This document shows positions 23,227-34,900 of a stretch of DNA of 64,000 nt, in pieces; position 1 is the stretch's first letter; each line of letters begins with the position of its first letter. The position numbers and the translations under genes are program-made. Source of the stretch: Naganishia liquefaciens (Eukaryota > Basidiomycota > Tremellomycetes > Filobasidiales > Filobasidiaceae); NCBI GenBank assembly GCA_013423385.1, contig BLZA01000030.1, forward strand, positions 885,168 to 949,167, read 5' to 3'. The notes under the pieces were generated by a model that saw only the letters and a list, made by a program, of their open reading frames with translations, did no database searches and was not told where the DNA came from.

Positions 23227-24292
23227 CTATCGACGTTGCTTGCCGAGTTTCCTCTTCTTGGCAGCAAGCGACTTTGGCATCGGCTGGGTCTCCTGAATGT
23301 CAACTTCTACTTCATCTCCCTCCGTCAACTTCGCTTTATGTCCGGTAAGATCCATCCCGTTGTTTCGCCCCGAGTCCAGCTTCGAAAGGTCGACGCGTCC
23401 CTTCAAGAATTTCGCAGCGATGGTCCGTTCATCTGTGCGATGGAGAACAGTGAAGCATGCGAGTCAGCTGGGGACTGAGGACTGCCGTGCGTTAAAACTG
23501 ACTTTTGGCAAGGTTTTCCATGATTTCAATACAGCCAACATTCACCTCGTTCGTGTCATTCGCAGCATTTCCTAAAACTTTAGCCACCTCCCGAAAGATG
23601 CTCTATTAGGGAGATGCAATGCAAAGATTGCAGAAAATCGGGTGAGGGATAGCCCCAGAGCGAGAGCTTGACTTGACAGCCTCACCTTGCCGGTGTCATC
23701 CTGCGTCAATTGGAGCAACTCTGCGATCACATTCTCCTCTTCTTGCGCAATCTCTTGAAGCTCGGCGACAACGACTTTCATGCGCTGCAATCTGTGATCC
23801 ATGAAGCATACGTGGCGAGTCAGCTCCATGCCTTTCGACGCTCGTATGGATGGATTACTGACAGTTCTTCTTGATGGGTCTTGGTCATATGCACTCTCTT
23901 CGCGATGGTCTAGAATCTACGCGTCAATACAGACCCGTGTCGACCGCGGATCAGCTCACCAGGTCTTTCCTCTTCCTTTCGGTGTCGTCCTTCAATTTCT
24001 GAAAGTCCTGCTTGGCTTTTGTTTCGACGCTGACTGCGTACAACGTGTGGAGATACACCTTCATCAATAAGCCACACGCAAAGACGCTCGCCTCCTTTCA
24101 CCTTTCGCTTGTCTGATCAGTTCATCCAGCCTGGCTTGTGCTCTAAGTGAAGTAACCGATAGGTATAAGCGTTGATAGATCCTCAGGAAGGCAGGAAGGC
24201 ATGATCGGGAAGACGTACTCTACATCAAAGTCGTCGCTGATCGAGATCTGAGTTCCCGCCGTTTCGTCTGCATAGCTCTCCTTCCTGGGCAT
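23227..24292 (-). CDS. Unrecognised coiled-coil protein with a basic C-terminus
   Basis: I do not recognise the family. The start MPRKESYADETAGTQISISD (24292) leads through at least five short exons: RAQARLDELIRQAK, SVETKAKQDFQKLKDDTERK, HRLQRMKVVVAELQEIAQEE, then EVAKVLGNAANDTNEVNVG, DERTIAAKFLKGRVDLSKLD and an ending MPKSLAAKKRKLGKQRR, which looks like a nuclear localisation signal. The middle is predicted helical and coiled-coil, the tail acidic then basic. The splice sites join these segments in one frame. The composition fits a small nuclear scaffold or kinetochore-type subunit, but that is only a guess. It is tandem with the phosphatase gene upstream. Confidence 0.6.
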
Positions 24293-24562
24293 GTTGCAGG
24301 TGTCTTCGCTCAGAAGTGTGCGTAATTGTATCAGATGTATGAAACTGGGCAAGCGTCTAACAGGGGCCGGATTCCAGGTGCTCTTGAAGGGATAAGAGCA
24401 GTCGTCGAAAGGAACTTCCCCGTCGCGAGAGCTTCTTGCGCGTCGCGATCGAGAAATTTACCCCTATCCAAAGAGCCAAGCCAGAGGGCGAGCGAGAGGA
24501 GCTATCGACGGTGACGATACGATCCAGTTCACTGTCACAACAATATGCGAATGTATGCTATC

Positions 24563-26193
24563 TCAAACTTGGAGTTCAACGAGCCCCGAACGTCTATCTA
24601 ATGTTACCCTTTTGCCTCCCGGATACAATGCTGTTACCTCTTCGACCTCCCGTAGTCTCTGCGCAGGCTTCCCGGCCTTGAAGCTGACTTGTAGATCATG
24701 CGGATGATCTTCTGTCGATTCTTCAACGTCATACAGTGAGTAAACTATCTCCAACGCAGATGATACCCCTCCATAGGCTTTGGAAATACCTGCTAAAGCC
24801 ATTAGATTCGCGGTTCTTGAAAACGAAATCAGGAGACGAACCCGTATCTATTACCACGACTTCTCCATTGCATCGACTGACGATCTCTTCAAAGTTGGGC
24901 GTATGACCTGTTTGGCTGACGGTCAGCTCTTCATCTCTCGCCCGCTGACGATACGGACCACCGATGATTTTCCGAACTCCGAGGCGTTCCTGCAGCGTCT
25001 TCGCCCACGCGCATACCTTCGCTTCATCGTCTTCGGTGGCGAGACCACGCCACCACAGCACTCCGTTTTCACCATATATCGTAATTTCGTCTTTTGTAAC
25101 ATCGCTAGGCAGGCCAGGGTACGAGTAGGGAGGATGGGGTTTCGGCATCGGTTTGCGAAGCGCCTTTGCCAGAAGGGAATGTCCGATGGCATTTGGATTC
25201 TCTGGGAACGGCGTGAGAAGGGCGAGATTAGGATGCAGCGATCCGTGAGAAAAGGCGAGGTGGTGATTGGACGAGTTGTACGGCGTCAAGGGTACTTTTG
25301 CAGTAACGGTGTAGCTATTCTCTAAACTTAGCCCATTTGTATCATGCGATGACAACTGTTACGCACTTCGACAACCTGGAAGCGGGCAGGTCAGTCTCAC
25401 TCTTTGTAGCAAGTAACCACCTCGAGTGCGTACCATTCTTGCCCTATCCATCCTTGATCCGAGAGTAAATCTTGTCTCTTGGAGATCGACCCGAATGTGG
25501 CGATATCGTCCTTGGTCACATATCTCCAGTCCCCGAGAGCTGTATCGCAGACATATGAAGGACTGCTAGAATCATTTCCACACGCGATGGACTTGCCGTT
25601 CATCATCTCATGATCTACGAAGGGACCTCCTTAGCATTGTCGCCCGCGCAAAAGAATACGCACTCACTGCCTAATATGGAATACATTTCACCGCCAGCTG
25701 CGCGAGCCTGACCCCGGAGACTCTGAAACAAACGATAGAGCGCTATTGTGTCCGTACCTTGTAGCCACTATCAGCATGAAGAATCGCTAGGGCGGCATTT
25801 AAGAGAGGCTCACCTCGATCAACCATATCTCCAGTTTGCACAAGAGTATCATTACCGGCTATCCAAGCATCGTCATCGTCAATGATCCTGGCCATTCGCA
25901 GCACGGTCTTGGCATTCTTCAGGTCTATTACACCATGGCCAACGAAGGATCAGGTAATTGACCATTGTCATAAGACGTGGTCTTCACTCACCGCCATGCA
26001 GATCTCCCACGGCTACTATCCTCTTCTTCCATACAAGGGGGCCATGCGGGATACGGGAATCATCTGGTAAAGGCCGTTTCCGGGGTACATGCGATGGGCG
26101 CCGTTCACCGGAGAGCGCGAGGCGATACAGGATGAGGGCAGCGCCGAGAGTTGCCAATACCAACAAGAGTGGAAGTTGACGGTTCCCGGCCAT
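24563..26193 (-). CDS. Membrane-anchored calcineurin-like phosphatase (SLP/PPP type)
   Basis: Metallophosphoesterase of the Shewanella-like PPP group found in fungi; natural substrate unknown. The N-terminus MAGNRQLPLLLVLATLGAAL is a signal anchor with one hydrophobic helix, so the catalytic part probably faces the secretory lumen or cell surface. Metal-binding motifs follow in order: VAVGDLHGG (GDxHG), QTGDMVDRGTDT (GDxxDRG), YSILGNHEMMNG (GNHE), then VLWWRGLAT and the second His motif TGHTPNFEEI with SRCNGEVVVIDTG. The C-terminus ISKAYGGVSSALEI is also typical of the group. Several short introns. All catalytic motifs are present, so it should be active. Confidence 0.82.
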
Positions 26194-26627
26194 TTTCGCC
26201 GGCCGGAGGATGATTGCGAAAAGTCACTCAGGCAAAGAGCTTTGCCTCGGCGCAGGTTGTTTCCTTTGTCAAGAGTAGAACTTCATACTTTAAAGAAGGA
26301 TCAATGCAGTATAATGATGAGTTCATTTTGATTAACAAGGCGGAAGATTCGTCATGCTCGATCGCCGGACTGCGACTCACGCATGAGCGCAAAGACCAAA
26401 CTTGCACCCTTTCAACGGCTTCAAGCTGCGCTGGCGGCCCACATTGAGCAACCTGGAACCGTAGAGTATCCCGTTCCTGGCAAAAAACACAATGCCCAAG
26501 CGTCGTTCGAAGCGCCACGGAATGGTGCTTCTGCTCTCAGCTGTTCCCGCTAGAAAACGACGATATGGATTGCGCCATGCCAGATCATGGCGATACAACT
26601 CTGACTCCGAGAATGCGGAGGCTGCAT
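26194..26627. other. Intergenic region, possible extra 3' exon of the neighbour
   Basis: It lies between the phosphatase start and the Dsc4-like stop. A minus-strand ORF (26377-26631) follows a possible donor (GTATGT near 26627) of the Dsc4-like gene, so a C-terminal extension into this region is possible but not shown. Otherwise it is promoter sequence for the phosphatase. Confidence 0.3.
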
Positions 26628-27929
26628 TCATGGGGATGGTCGTACATACCCTCCCGGCATGCGTCTATACTCTGTTCTGCCATCCTCCTGCTCGGTATCT
26701 GCCGATGGCAAATTGGCCTGTCGGGCAGCCGCGTCAAGAATTCCGGGATGTAGTCCCGCAAGTGCCCTTAGCTGGAGATCGGTAATCGTGGACGCGGGGA
26801 AAGCAGTACTGCCCTCGCCAGTGGCTTCACCCGTCGTGGGTACCGCGGGATCATCGGTCGCAGCTGTCGCGATGGCTGCTGATGAGTCCAGAGAAGACCG
26901 AGTTGGCGGCTTCGGATATGTGAAAAGGGTCTTTAGCATATAGAGGAGCGGGATGTCGACCACTGTGTAAGGATCGCCTGGATGGCGAGGGCGAAGCTCT
27001 CCTGTTCTTCCCAAAATACCTCCGTCGGGATCTAGAGACAATTTCGCATGAGTTCAATGTTCATGGTGCGAATACCGATCGTTACCTGTCCGCTGCAGCA
27101 GGTCATCCACCTCTGAATACAAATTCTCCTCCTCCTCTTCCTCCTCTGCTGAATCATTGCTGTTGGTTTTACGCGAATCTCGTCGCTGATCATTCCGCCG
27201 CCCACGATGCGGCCGAACCCTACTAAGCTGCGCCTCTTCATCATCTTCCTCATGCTCAAAAACGACTTCCTTGAGTGAAGATCCCTCTGTGCTACTCGCC
27301 CCCCAGTCATTTCTCGGCGGCAGCAAGGGATCCGCAGGAAAGCCACGGGCGACTGCATTCGGAACCGGGTAGGAGAGGTATCCGATATGCAGTGTGATCA
27401 GCTGATAGATCACGATAAACGCGTCCAAGCCAAGGATCAATGCAGGGGTCGGGGTGTCACCTAGAGAAAACGTCAGTCATATACCTAGAAGATCTTTCGT
27501 GTGGTCGACTCACGTAGTCCAATGAAGTCAATCAGCAAGCTCTTCCCTGGGCGTGTGCTTTCGGCGAGATCCAGCATATGTATGAATGTTGCGAAGAGAT
27601 TCGTGCCTATTACGAAAACCGCGAGCATAGCCAATGGCGCTTCTGGATGCGACTTCCGCGGCGTTGCTATGCCTGGAAGATGACATAGCAGAAGTCAGCG
27701 TCTCATCGTCCCTGCTACCATGGAACTGTCCACCTTACGCGTTTGAACAAAAAGACGCATAACGAGTAGTACTACGCTGGGGCACAATAGATGCTGATAA
27801 AGGACTATTGGCGGGAATGGGTGATGTAGCTGTTTGAGTGTCATGTACGTTAGCTTGACATTCCCTTTTCATATGGCACTATTTGCTCACCGATGCAATC
27901 ACATGTCGCCTTTGCGCCGCGAAAGGCAT
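26628..27929 (-). CDS. DUF1746 membrane protein, Dsc4-like E3 ligase subunit
   Basis: Multi-spanning membrane protein resembling DUF1746, the family of Dsc4 in the Golgi DSC ubiquitin ligase that activates SREBP and degrades misrouted membrane proteins. From MPFAAQRRHVIAS the exons give LYQHLLCPSVVLLVMRLFVQ, then LAMLAVFVIGTNLFATFIHM, SLLIDFIGLR and TPALILGLDAFIVIYQLITL: three hydrophobic segments with the F-I-G..TP..L.LLD motif of the family. A long acidic and Arg-rich region follows (EEEEEEENLYSEVDDLL), then DIPLLYMLKTLFTY and an Ala/Thr-rich tail. The start is uncertain: an in-frame Met near 28076 is possible. The family call rests on pattern memory, so it is moderate. Confidence 0.55.
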
Positions 27930-28411
27930 ACTCAGTATTCCGAGTCGGAGGGATGGGATGGACGCAGCCGCTCCTGTGTATATGCTGCTTGCCTTGATAA
28001 TGCCAAACGAATCTGAGGTATAGACGGCATACCGGTCATGACGAAGCGAAATCAAGCGATCAAGCAACCGCCTCATTCGCTCGGGAGCACCAGCCCCGGC
28101 GCGTTCAGCTCATCCTGGACATTCCACTTCTACTCTTCACGTCCATGTCGCCGTGGTATGTTCAAGTACGCTCTTCCCTTTCCACCCTGGACTGCACATG
28201 AGGACAGCGAGGTAAGTGATGGATCCTGATTTTTCCCTGTGCCTTACTTATCAGTGTTCGAGCTCAAAGGCACATGCATAGGTCATAATGCGTGATACCC
28301 GTCAACTCTGTCTATCCACCTTCAATTCCTGAAATCCTTTGAATCACATTCTCGCATTTCAGTCGGCCGAGCCGATTCCGGGATCCAACGAGATCCTCCA
28401 AAGCGACCATA
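27930..28411. promoter_or_regulatory. Divergent intergenic region
   Basis: Upstream sequence of the Dsc4-like gene (-) and the large Scm3-like ORF (+). Part of it may be 5' coding sequence of the Dsc4-like gene if its start lies near 28076. No other gene is supported. Confidence 0.35.
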
Positions 28412-31255
28412 ATGGATTCCAACAGCGGAAGAATGAAACGAAAACGACACGTACACGATGATGGATTTCGAATGCCCTTCGTTCAGCCATCTTACTTTCC
28501 TGATGAAGCGCGACATTACATCCCAAGGATGGCGCGAGCAGATCATTCGTCGCTTCATGCGAGACAGACTTTCGACGACACCCTGCAGTTCAGGTCAACG
28601 TTCAGCAAGAACGAGCAGTTTCGTGCTGTTTCCGAGAGAACATTTCCGACACCGAAATACGATTTGTTTTTGCCGCAAGGTGTTGCTTCTGCTCGAACGG
28701 AGTCCCGATCGATACCCTTGGTACAAAACGCACGTCAAAGAGCATCGAGCACTCAAAGCTCATGCGCAAGCGTTAATCCACGAGACGGCTCAGGGAGAAC
28801 AGATCGCCTCTCCAAATCCTCAACTCCGACCCCTCTATCTAGGCACTTCCCGGCGACTGCACGCTATTCCGAGACCATTCCTCGTTCCAAGTCAAGTACG
28901 AGCCTCCTACCTGCTCATCTGCGGCCAACTGCGGTGCGCGAAGAAGATTCCCTCTCTGCGGAACGTTACGCCTCGTCACTTCGCCTTCTGGCAACATGGG
29001 AATCCATCGCGCTCAAATATGCCGACATTGATCCAGAGGATGATGCCGAGATTGATATCGCGACAGGTCGGATCGTGAGGGGGAAAGAGAAGATTGCGGA
29101 GATGCCGGATAGGGTTATTGGTGGGATGAGTGATGAGGAGGAAGCAGAGGAGTTTAGGAGGAAGGGGAAATTCAGCGTGAAGAATGTAGATTCGACTTCA
29201 CAAGCTCCTTCCGCGGTCGACATGGTCGAGCGCTTCATTCCGCCGGTGCTTCCGCTTACAGTTGATCCGGCAGGCGATTTTTCAGATAAAGACGAACTCG
29301 ACGCGTGGAACGATGACGAGCTGGAAATACAAGTCGAGGCACTTCCGCCTTCCCATTTATCTGAATCAAGACATTCAAGGCCATGGACTGCGGAAGACGA
29401 CCTTGACTTACGCGAATTCTTGAAAGCAGAAGAGAGGCGGAAGGCCATGTTCGGTGAGGAAGACGCTGTCGAAGAAGCCGAAATCGAGGAGGAGAGCCGG
29501 AGTCAGCCTGGCAAAGTCTTGGACAAGGAGGAAGCCATGTCCCGCCGGACGGTACATGCCTCTGTCCCATATTTCTCGACAGACAATTCCGCCCCGCTTT
29601 CGAGATCGTCCTCTCGGAGCATAGGGACCGATAGCCTTTTGAAGGCTGCATCATCGTTCGCCCAATCGACTTCCCGCCGTTGTGTCCTTGCCGAAGCGCA
29701 GGTTGATAGCGAAGATGAAATCAGCGCCGAGGACGAATTGGCTGGAATGCTGGAGACACCAAACCGATCGCAAGAGCTCGACGCGAGCAGACGTGCGATC
29801 AACGCTGGATCTTCTTCACTTATTCTTGACATGCTCAACGTGCGGAATGCACGCCCGTCGTCACCCTCGTCAGCTTCATCACACCTGAACAGACAATCTA
29901 CCGAGGGTCTTTCAAGCTCTTGTGAAGGAGACATTATGCCCAGGTCGCACAGGTTGCGATGGTCACGTAGAACACCTGACCTGGACGAGGAGGATCTTTG
30001 CGATGAGCAGTTATTACATAGTAGGCAGTTTCTCAGCTCCTCTTCTCAGTGGCACTTATCAACTTGTTACTCTTTAGTGTCCTCGCAGGACAAGGATCAC
30101 GAGCTCGAGGACGATCCACTTACCGATGGGATTGTTCATACTGGAAAACCGGTAGTCTCCGGTAAAGCAGAAGCCTCGCCAGATAAAGGTCGCTGCTTAT
30201 CGGACAAGGTGGTCGAAGTGGTCATCGAAGTCGCGGCGAACGACGGTTCCGTTTCAGAGAGCAGGGATCCCGGCACGGAACAGTCTGCTACAGGCAACCC
30301 TCCAAGGCGGAGCTCGCGGCAGTCTGCTCAAGGCAAATCGTATGTTCTCCGAAGGAAACGCAACAGCAAACCTTCACTTCGGCGTGAGAGCACGCCAAGC
30401 GAATTTGACCACGTTGCTGTCGGTCGTGTTGACTCGACTGATCACTGGCCCAAGATATCGTCGGCACATCGACCAGTGCCTCTGCTCCTCCCCTTGGATT
30501 TCGATGATGGCTACGAATCATCAGCCAGTAGGTCTCCAGACATTCTACAGGAGGTCAACCTGCCGCAATCTCCAAGCAGGTCGCCATCTGTCGTCGAAGG
30601 TACACCGGAACCTTATGCCTTCGATGACTCCGAAGATGTCAATCATCGGTCTGTCAATATGTCCGTGGTCAGAGGTCTGTCGTCAGAAGAGCATATTTCC
30701 GAGGATTCTCACGACAGCTCGGACGGTGCAATCGGGCTCGTTGTCGCCCAGAGTCCTTCAAAGTATATCCTCCATCTTCCGTACGAAGATCCGCCACTAC
30801 AGGCTCTTGCGGGACATTTTTCAGAAGAGCTGCATGTACCGCCAACTCCGCTCACGGCAAGGACCGCTTACCTTGACCTCCGTGCCAGTGTTGATATGGG
30901 CTCAGCGAAGCCATGCTCTGTCGGAATCGAAGAAGACATCGGTCGGGCTACATCACTATCGCTTAATACGTCACAAGACGAAGACGAAGATGACATTCTG
31001 CTCCTTGGCGCTACGTTCGAAGACGAGGAAGAAATCATATGGCCCGAGTCGAAGCCGGTTCTCACGCAACCCGACGAACCGCACGCAGAGTCCGGGTGGC
31101 CGAACACCTCGTGCGAGATGAGTTTCAAGTCGATCAAGGGGGAGAAGCAGGAGTTGACCACATTTACTGCTCCGTTCCGATGTTCCCGAATCATCGATTT
31201 GACGGTTGATGATCTGTGCGACGAGGGAGAGCACGATGAATTGGATGAATGGTAA
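28412..31255 (+). CDS. Large intronless protein with an Scm3/HJURP-like motif
   Basis: A single uninterrupted 947-codon frame, unusual here because nearly all neighbours are intron-rich. Most of the protein is disordered: Ser/Arg-rich at the start, Glu/Asp-rich and Ser-rich later. Around residues 184-227 it reads RYASSLRLLATWESIALKYA, then DIDPEDDAEIDIATGRIVRG. This fits the Scm3/HJURP pattern of W-x-x-I-x-x-K-Y followed by an acidic stretch and D-E-I-D-L-x-T-G-x-I-V, the CENP-A chaperone signature. Downstream are acidic patches, an Arg-rich SSRQSAQGKSYVLRRKRNSK segment and an end RIIDLTVDDLCDEGEHDELD that resembles a SUMO-interacting or acidic peptide. If right, it delivers CENP-A to centromeres. 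The rest of the sequence gives no further support, so the call is tentative. Confidence 0.5.
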   Translation: MDSNSGRMKRKRHVHDDGFRMPFVQPSYFPDEARHYIPRMARADHSSLHARQTFDDTLQFRSTFSKNEQFRAVSERTFPTPKYDLFLPQGVASARTESRSIPLVQNARQRASSTQSSCASVNPRDGSGRTDRLSKSSTPTPLSRHFPATARYSETIPRSKSSTSLLPAHLRPTAVREEDSLSAERYASSLRLLATWESIALKYADIDPEDDAEIDIATGRIVRGKEKIAEMPDRVIGGMSDEEEAEEFRRKGKFSVKNVDSTSQAPSAVDMVERFIPPVLPLTVDPAGDFSDKDELDAWNDDELEIQVEALPPSHLSESRHSRPWTAEDDLDLREFLKAEERRKAMFGEEDAVEEAEIEEESRSQPGKVLDKEEAMSRRTVHASVPYFSTDNSAPLSRSSSRSIGTDSLLKAASSFAQSTSRRCVLAEAQVDSEDEISAEDELAGMLETPNRSQELDASRRAINAGSSSLILDMLNVRNARPSSPSSASSHLNRQSTEGLSSSCEGDIMPRSHRLRWSRRTPDLDEEDLCDEQLLHSRQFLSSSSQWHLSTCYSLVSSQDKDHELEDDPLTDGIVHTGKPVVSGKAEASPDKGRCLSDKVVEVVIEVAANDGSVSESRDPGTEQSATGNPPRRSSRQSAQGKSYVLRRKRNSKPSLRRESTPSEFDHVAVGRVDSTDHWPKISSAHRPVPLLLPLDFDDGYESSASRSPDILQEVNLPQSPSRSPSVVEGTPEPYAFDDSEDVNHRSVNMSVVRGLSSEEHISEDSHDSSDGAIGLVVAQSPSKYILHLPYEDPPLQALAGHFSEELHVPPTPLTARTAYLDLRASVDMGSAKPCSVGIEEDIGRATSLSLNTSQDEDEDDILLLGATFEDEEEIIWPESKPVLTQPDEPHAESGWPNTSCEMSFKSIKGEKQELTTFTAPFRCSRIIDLTVDDLCDEGEHDELDEW

Positions 31256-31910
31256 ACTAGGAGATACACCTGCTGTCAAACTCGGCGTTGTGACTATTCT
31301 GCCTATATTCAATTCCTGCGCCATTCATACTCGCTGCTTTCGTAAAGCTCTGTACGACTCTTCCGCAGAACTATAGGTAGCGACATAGCGCGACCATGTC
31401 TGTTTTGTTCTTTGCCACGCTCGTTGTCGTCGAAGAGCTTCTGCGATAGCGATGTACAAATTGAACAGGTAGCTGTACCGTAGTCAAGCTCGAGCGAGGA
31501 TTGAGAGCTATGCGGAGGCTGCACTGTTTACCTCTATGAGCTGACACAAGCAAGAGAGGCAGAGAATTGGCAAGAGACTGCGTTAATAATTGCATGGTCT
31601 TGAATCGCTAACTTACTGTACATGTTCACTATACTTTCCTCTTGCCAACCGCGCTTCCGAGCGTTCCCTATGTGCGCTTACATCATCCGGATGTCTCGAT
31701 CGCCAAACCGAAATCATTGCCGCCCTCCCCGAGTTTGACATGGTCGTTCGAGGCTATCTATCACAGGAAGGCGCCTTGACAAGTATCAACAAGGAGCGTA
31801 GCGACACGCGGAGACCCGTCAAACAGCGTGACCGCAATTTGTAGAGGATTTGATTGGATACGGGCAGAGTATCGAGAGAAATTGTTAAGAGGATCTAGAC
31901 TTACAGCAAC
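31256..31910. promoter_or_regulatory. Intergenic region upstream of RAT1
   Basis: About 650 bases between two plus-strand genes. Short ORFs on both strands show no motif. It must hold the 3' end of the Scm3-like transcript and the RAT1 promoter. Nothing else is seen. Confidence 0.4.
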
Positions 31911-34900
31911 ATGGTCAGTCGGCTCTTCCAGCTCTAGGGCTCCGAAACCGTCACGATACCCTGCGATTCAATCCTGAGAAGATGCTCATATCCCGTACTG
32001 CCTTATAGGGTGTTCCCGCCTTGTTCAGATGGCTGTCAAAGAAATATCCTAAGATTGGTATGTCTCCCGAACCCGATGTGCTTTGATTGTCTGACGTGGA
32101 GCGTGGATCGATGTAGTCAAGCAGGTCGTTGAGGAGAAGCCTTGGAAAGATCGCGGACCCAATGGGGAGGAAATCATCACTCCCATCGACTATGGAGCGC
32201 CGAATCCCAATGGCTTTGAGGTGGATAACCTGTATCGTGAGTCCCGCGCGAATAAAGTCAGGTAGATAGCTGAATATCGCCGCAGTGGACATGAACGGTA
32301 TCGTGCACCCATGTACTCATCCGGAAGGCAGGGTATGTGTCTTCAATAATGTTGAGGTAATATTCTTCGTTATTGATATCCTCCAACTCCAGCCTGCACC
32401 AGAAACCGAGGAGGAAATGATGGTAGAGGTTTTCAAGTATACTGAGCGAGTCGTCAACATGGCTAGGCCAAGAAAAGTGCTTATGATGGCCATCGGTGAG
32501 TTTTTATCATCATCTATTCGGTAGTCCGCAGACTGACGATCCGCCAAAAAGACGGTGTTGCTCCTCGAGCGAAGATGAACCAGCAGCGATCCAGACGATT
32601 CAGGGCTGCGCAGGAGGCTCAAGAAAAGGACGAAGCCAAGCTGGAAAACATGAAGATGATGGAAGGTCAGTCCGATTTTAATTGTTACATGCGTAGATTC
32701 TGATACCTGGATTTCATAGCGCAAGGCGACAAGTTTACCGAAGAAGAGCGTGAGAAGATGAAGAAAAAGGGCTGGGACACGAACGCCATTACTCCAGGTC
32801 CGCTTCACGCTGTCATATTGTGAAGCAAAGGCTTATCGACACGCTTCTACCAGGAACACCATTCATGGACCTTCTTGCTGCAAGTCTGCGTTATTGGGTA
32901 TCGTGGAAGCTCAACAATGATCCTGGATGGAAGAACGTCAGTATCGTTTGGTCTGCCACCTTTATCATCTCTAATCACGCAATATGCTATCTTTTGCAGC
33001 TCAAGGTCATCATCTCTGATGCCTCCGTTCCTGGAGAAGGAGAACACAAGATTATGGACTGGATCCGTCGCGAAAGGAGTTATCCTCAATACGACCCAAA
33101 TACAAGTCACGTCATCTACGGTCTCGTAAGTCTTCAAGTCAAGATGCTGCGTAATCGGCAAACTGAACAAGGTGTAGGACGCCGATTTGATCATGCTTGC
33201 TTTGGCTACGCACGAGCCGTACTTCAAGGTCCTGCGAGAAGACGTGTTCCACCAGTCTGCGCGAGACAGAGGATGTCGTATCTGCGGTCAGGAAGGGCAC
33301 TATGCTGCGCAATGTACTGGTAAGCACCTCCGCAATTTGATGGATGCCGTTCTTAGGCGACTATCTTGTAGGTGCCAAAAAGGTCAAACCGGAAGATGAA
33401 AAACCAAAGCCAGTTGAGGAGAAGCCTTTCATCTTCCTGGATGTCTCTATCCTGAGGGAGTATCTCGCAGTCGAGCTTGATCTTCGCACAAACACTCCAT
33501 TTGATCTGGAACGCGCCATCGACGACTGGATTTTCTTGATCTTCTTCGTCGGTAACGATTTCTTGCCTCATTTGCCCAGTCTAGAAATTCGGGAAGGCGC
33601 GATTGATACCCTGTTAGCCATCTGGAAGAAGGAATTCGGTAATATGGGAGGATATGTGACGAATCATGGACAGCTGGACTTGGAAAAAGCACAGTATATC
33701 CTAAGTGGCCTGGCAGCTGCGGAAGACGACATCTTTAGAAGACGAAAAGAGAGTAAGTTTGCCGCGAAAACGGAGACTGCCAGCGCTCAAACATATCGCA
33801 GGCGAGGATCGACAGCACGCCAATTCAAAGAGAAGACAAGAAGGTGATCGTCAGAGAGGTCCGCCGCAGCCACAACACATCAAGTTTGATGAAAAGGAAG
33901 AGAAGGGCAAGATGCAGTTGAATGGCGTGGACCTGGTCGCTGTCAAGACTCCTGCTCCGGCTTCTATTCACCCTTCGTTACCTTCCAAACCTGTTCACTC
34001 AGTCGTGCCGCGTCTTCCAGGATCTGGTAACAGCGCGAGCGAGGTTGTGACCACCAAGCGAGGCATTTCGGTCATTGGAGGCTCCGCTCAGTCGATTCTG
34101 GATAGCCGAAGGGCAAATAGAATGGCGAACATCAACGCGAATCTGAGTGCTGCCGAGGCTTTGAAACGCGAATTGGCGGCGTCGACCGCGGAGGAGACAC
34201 CAGAAGAGCCCGAAGCTGCCGCTGAAGTCAGTTCTGCCACGACAGCTGATGCGGCCGCTTCAGCTCCACCTGATGAATACGTGGAAGCGGACGGCGCTCC
34301 CGACCCGGAGACTCCTCGTGGCAAGAAGAGAAAGGCGATTGCCCAAGAGCCATTAGCCGGAGAGACGCCCGTCGAGACTGAAAACGAAGCTGAAGAGGAA
34401 GACGATGAGGACGCCGAAGGCGAGGATGATGAAGATGAAGAGGATCCTCCTGACCCAGAAGCCGATCAGCCCATACCAAAGAAATCCAAGCTGAAGGTGA
34501 ATCCGGACGGAACGGTCGATTACGAAGACACTGTCATGTATGTACCCCGACACAGGCTTGCGTCCGTTGCTGACATTCTACACAAAGGCTATGGGAGCCT
34601 GGATACAGAGAGAGGTATTACCGTCAAAAGTTTGGAGTCGAGTTGAGCGACGTGGAGTTCAGGAAATCGTGGGTCCCCATCAAACGGATGCTCTTGTTTA
34701 CTGATAAGCTGTTCGTAGTCTCGTGAAGTCATATCTGGAAGGCCTGTCTTGGGTGCTTCATTACTACTTCCAGGGTGTAAGTTTTAGCCATCCGTCCACA
34801 ACAGCTCTCTGACATCGCTTTGTTCAGACACCTTCATGGCAATGGTTTTACCCGTTCCATTACGCGCCTTTTGCCGCAGACATGGATAACATTCAGCAGT

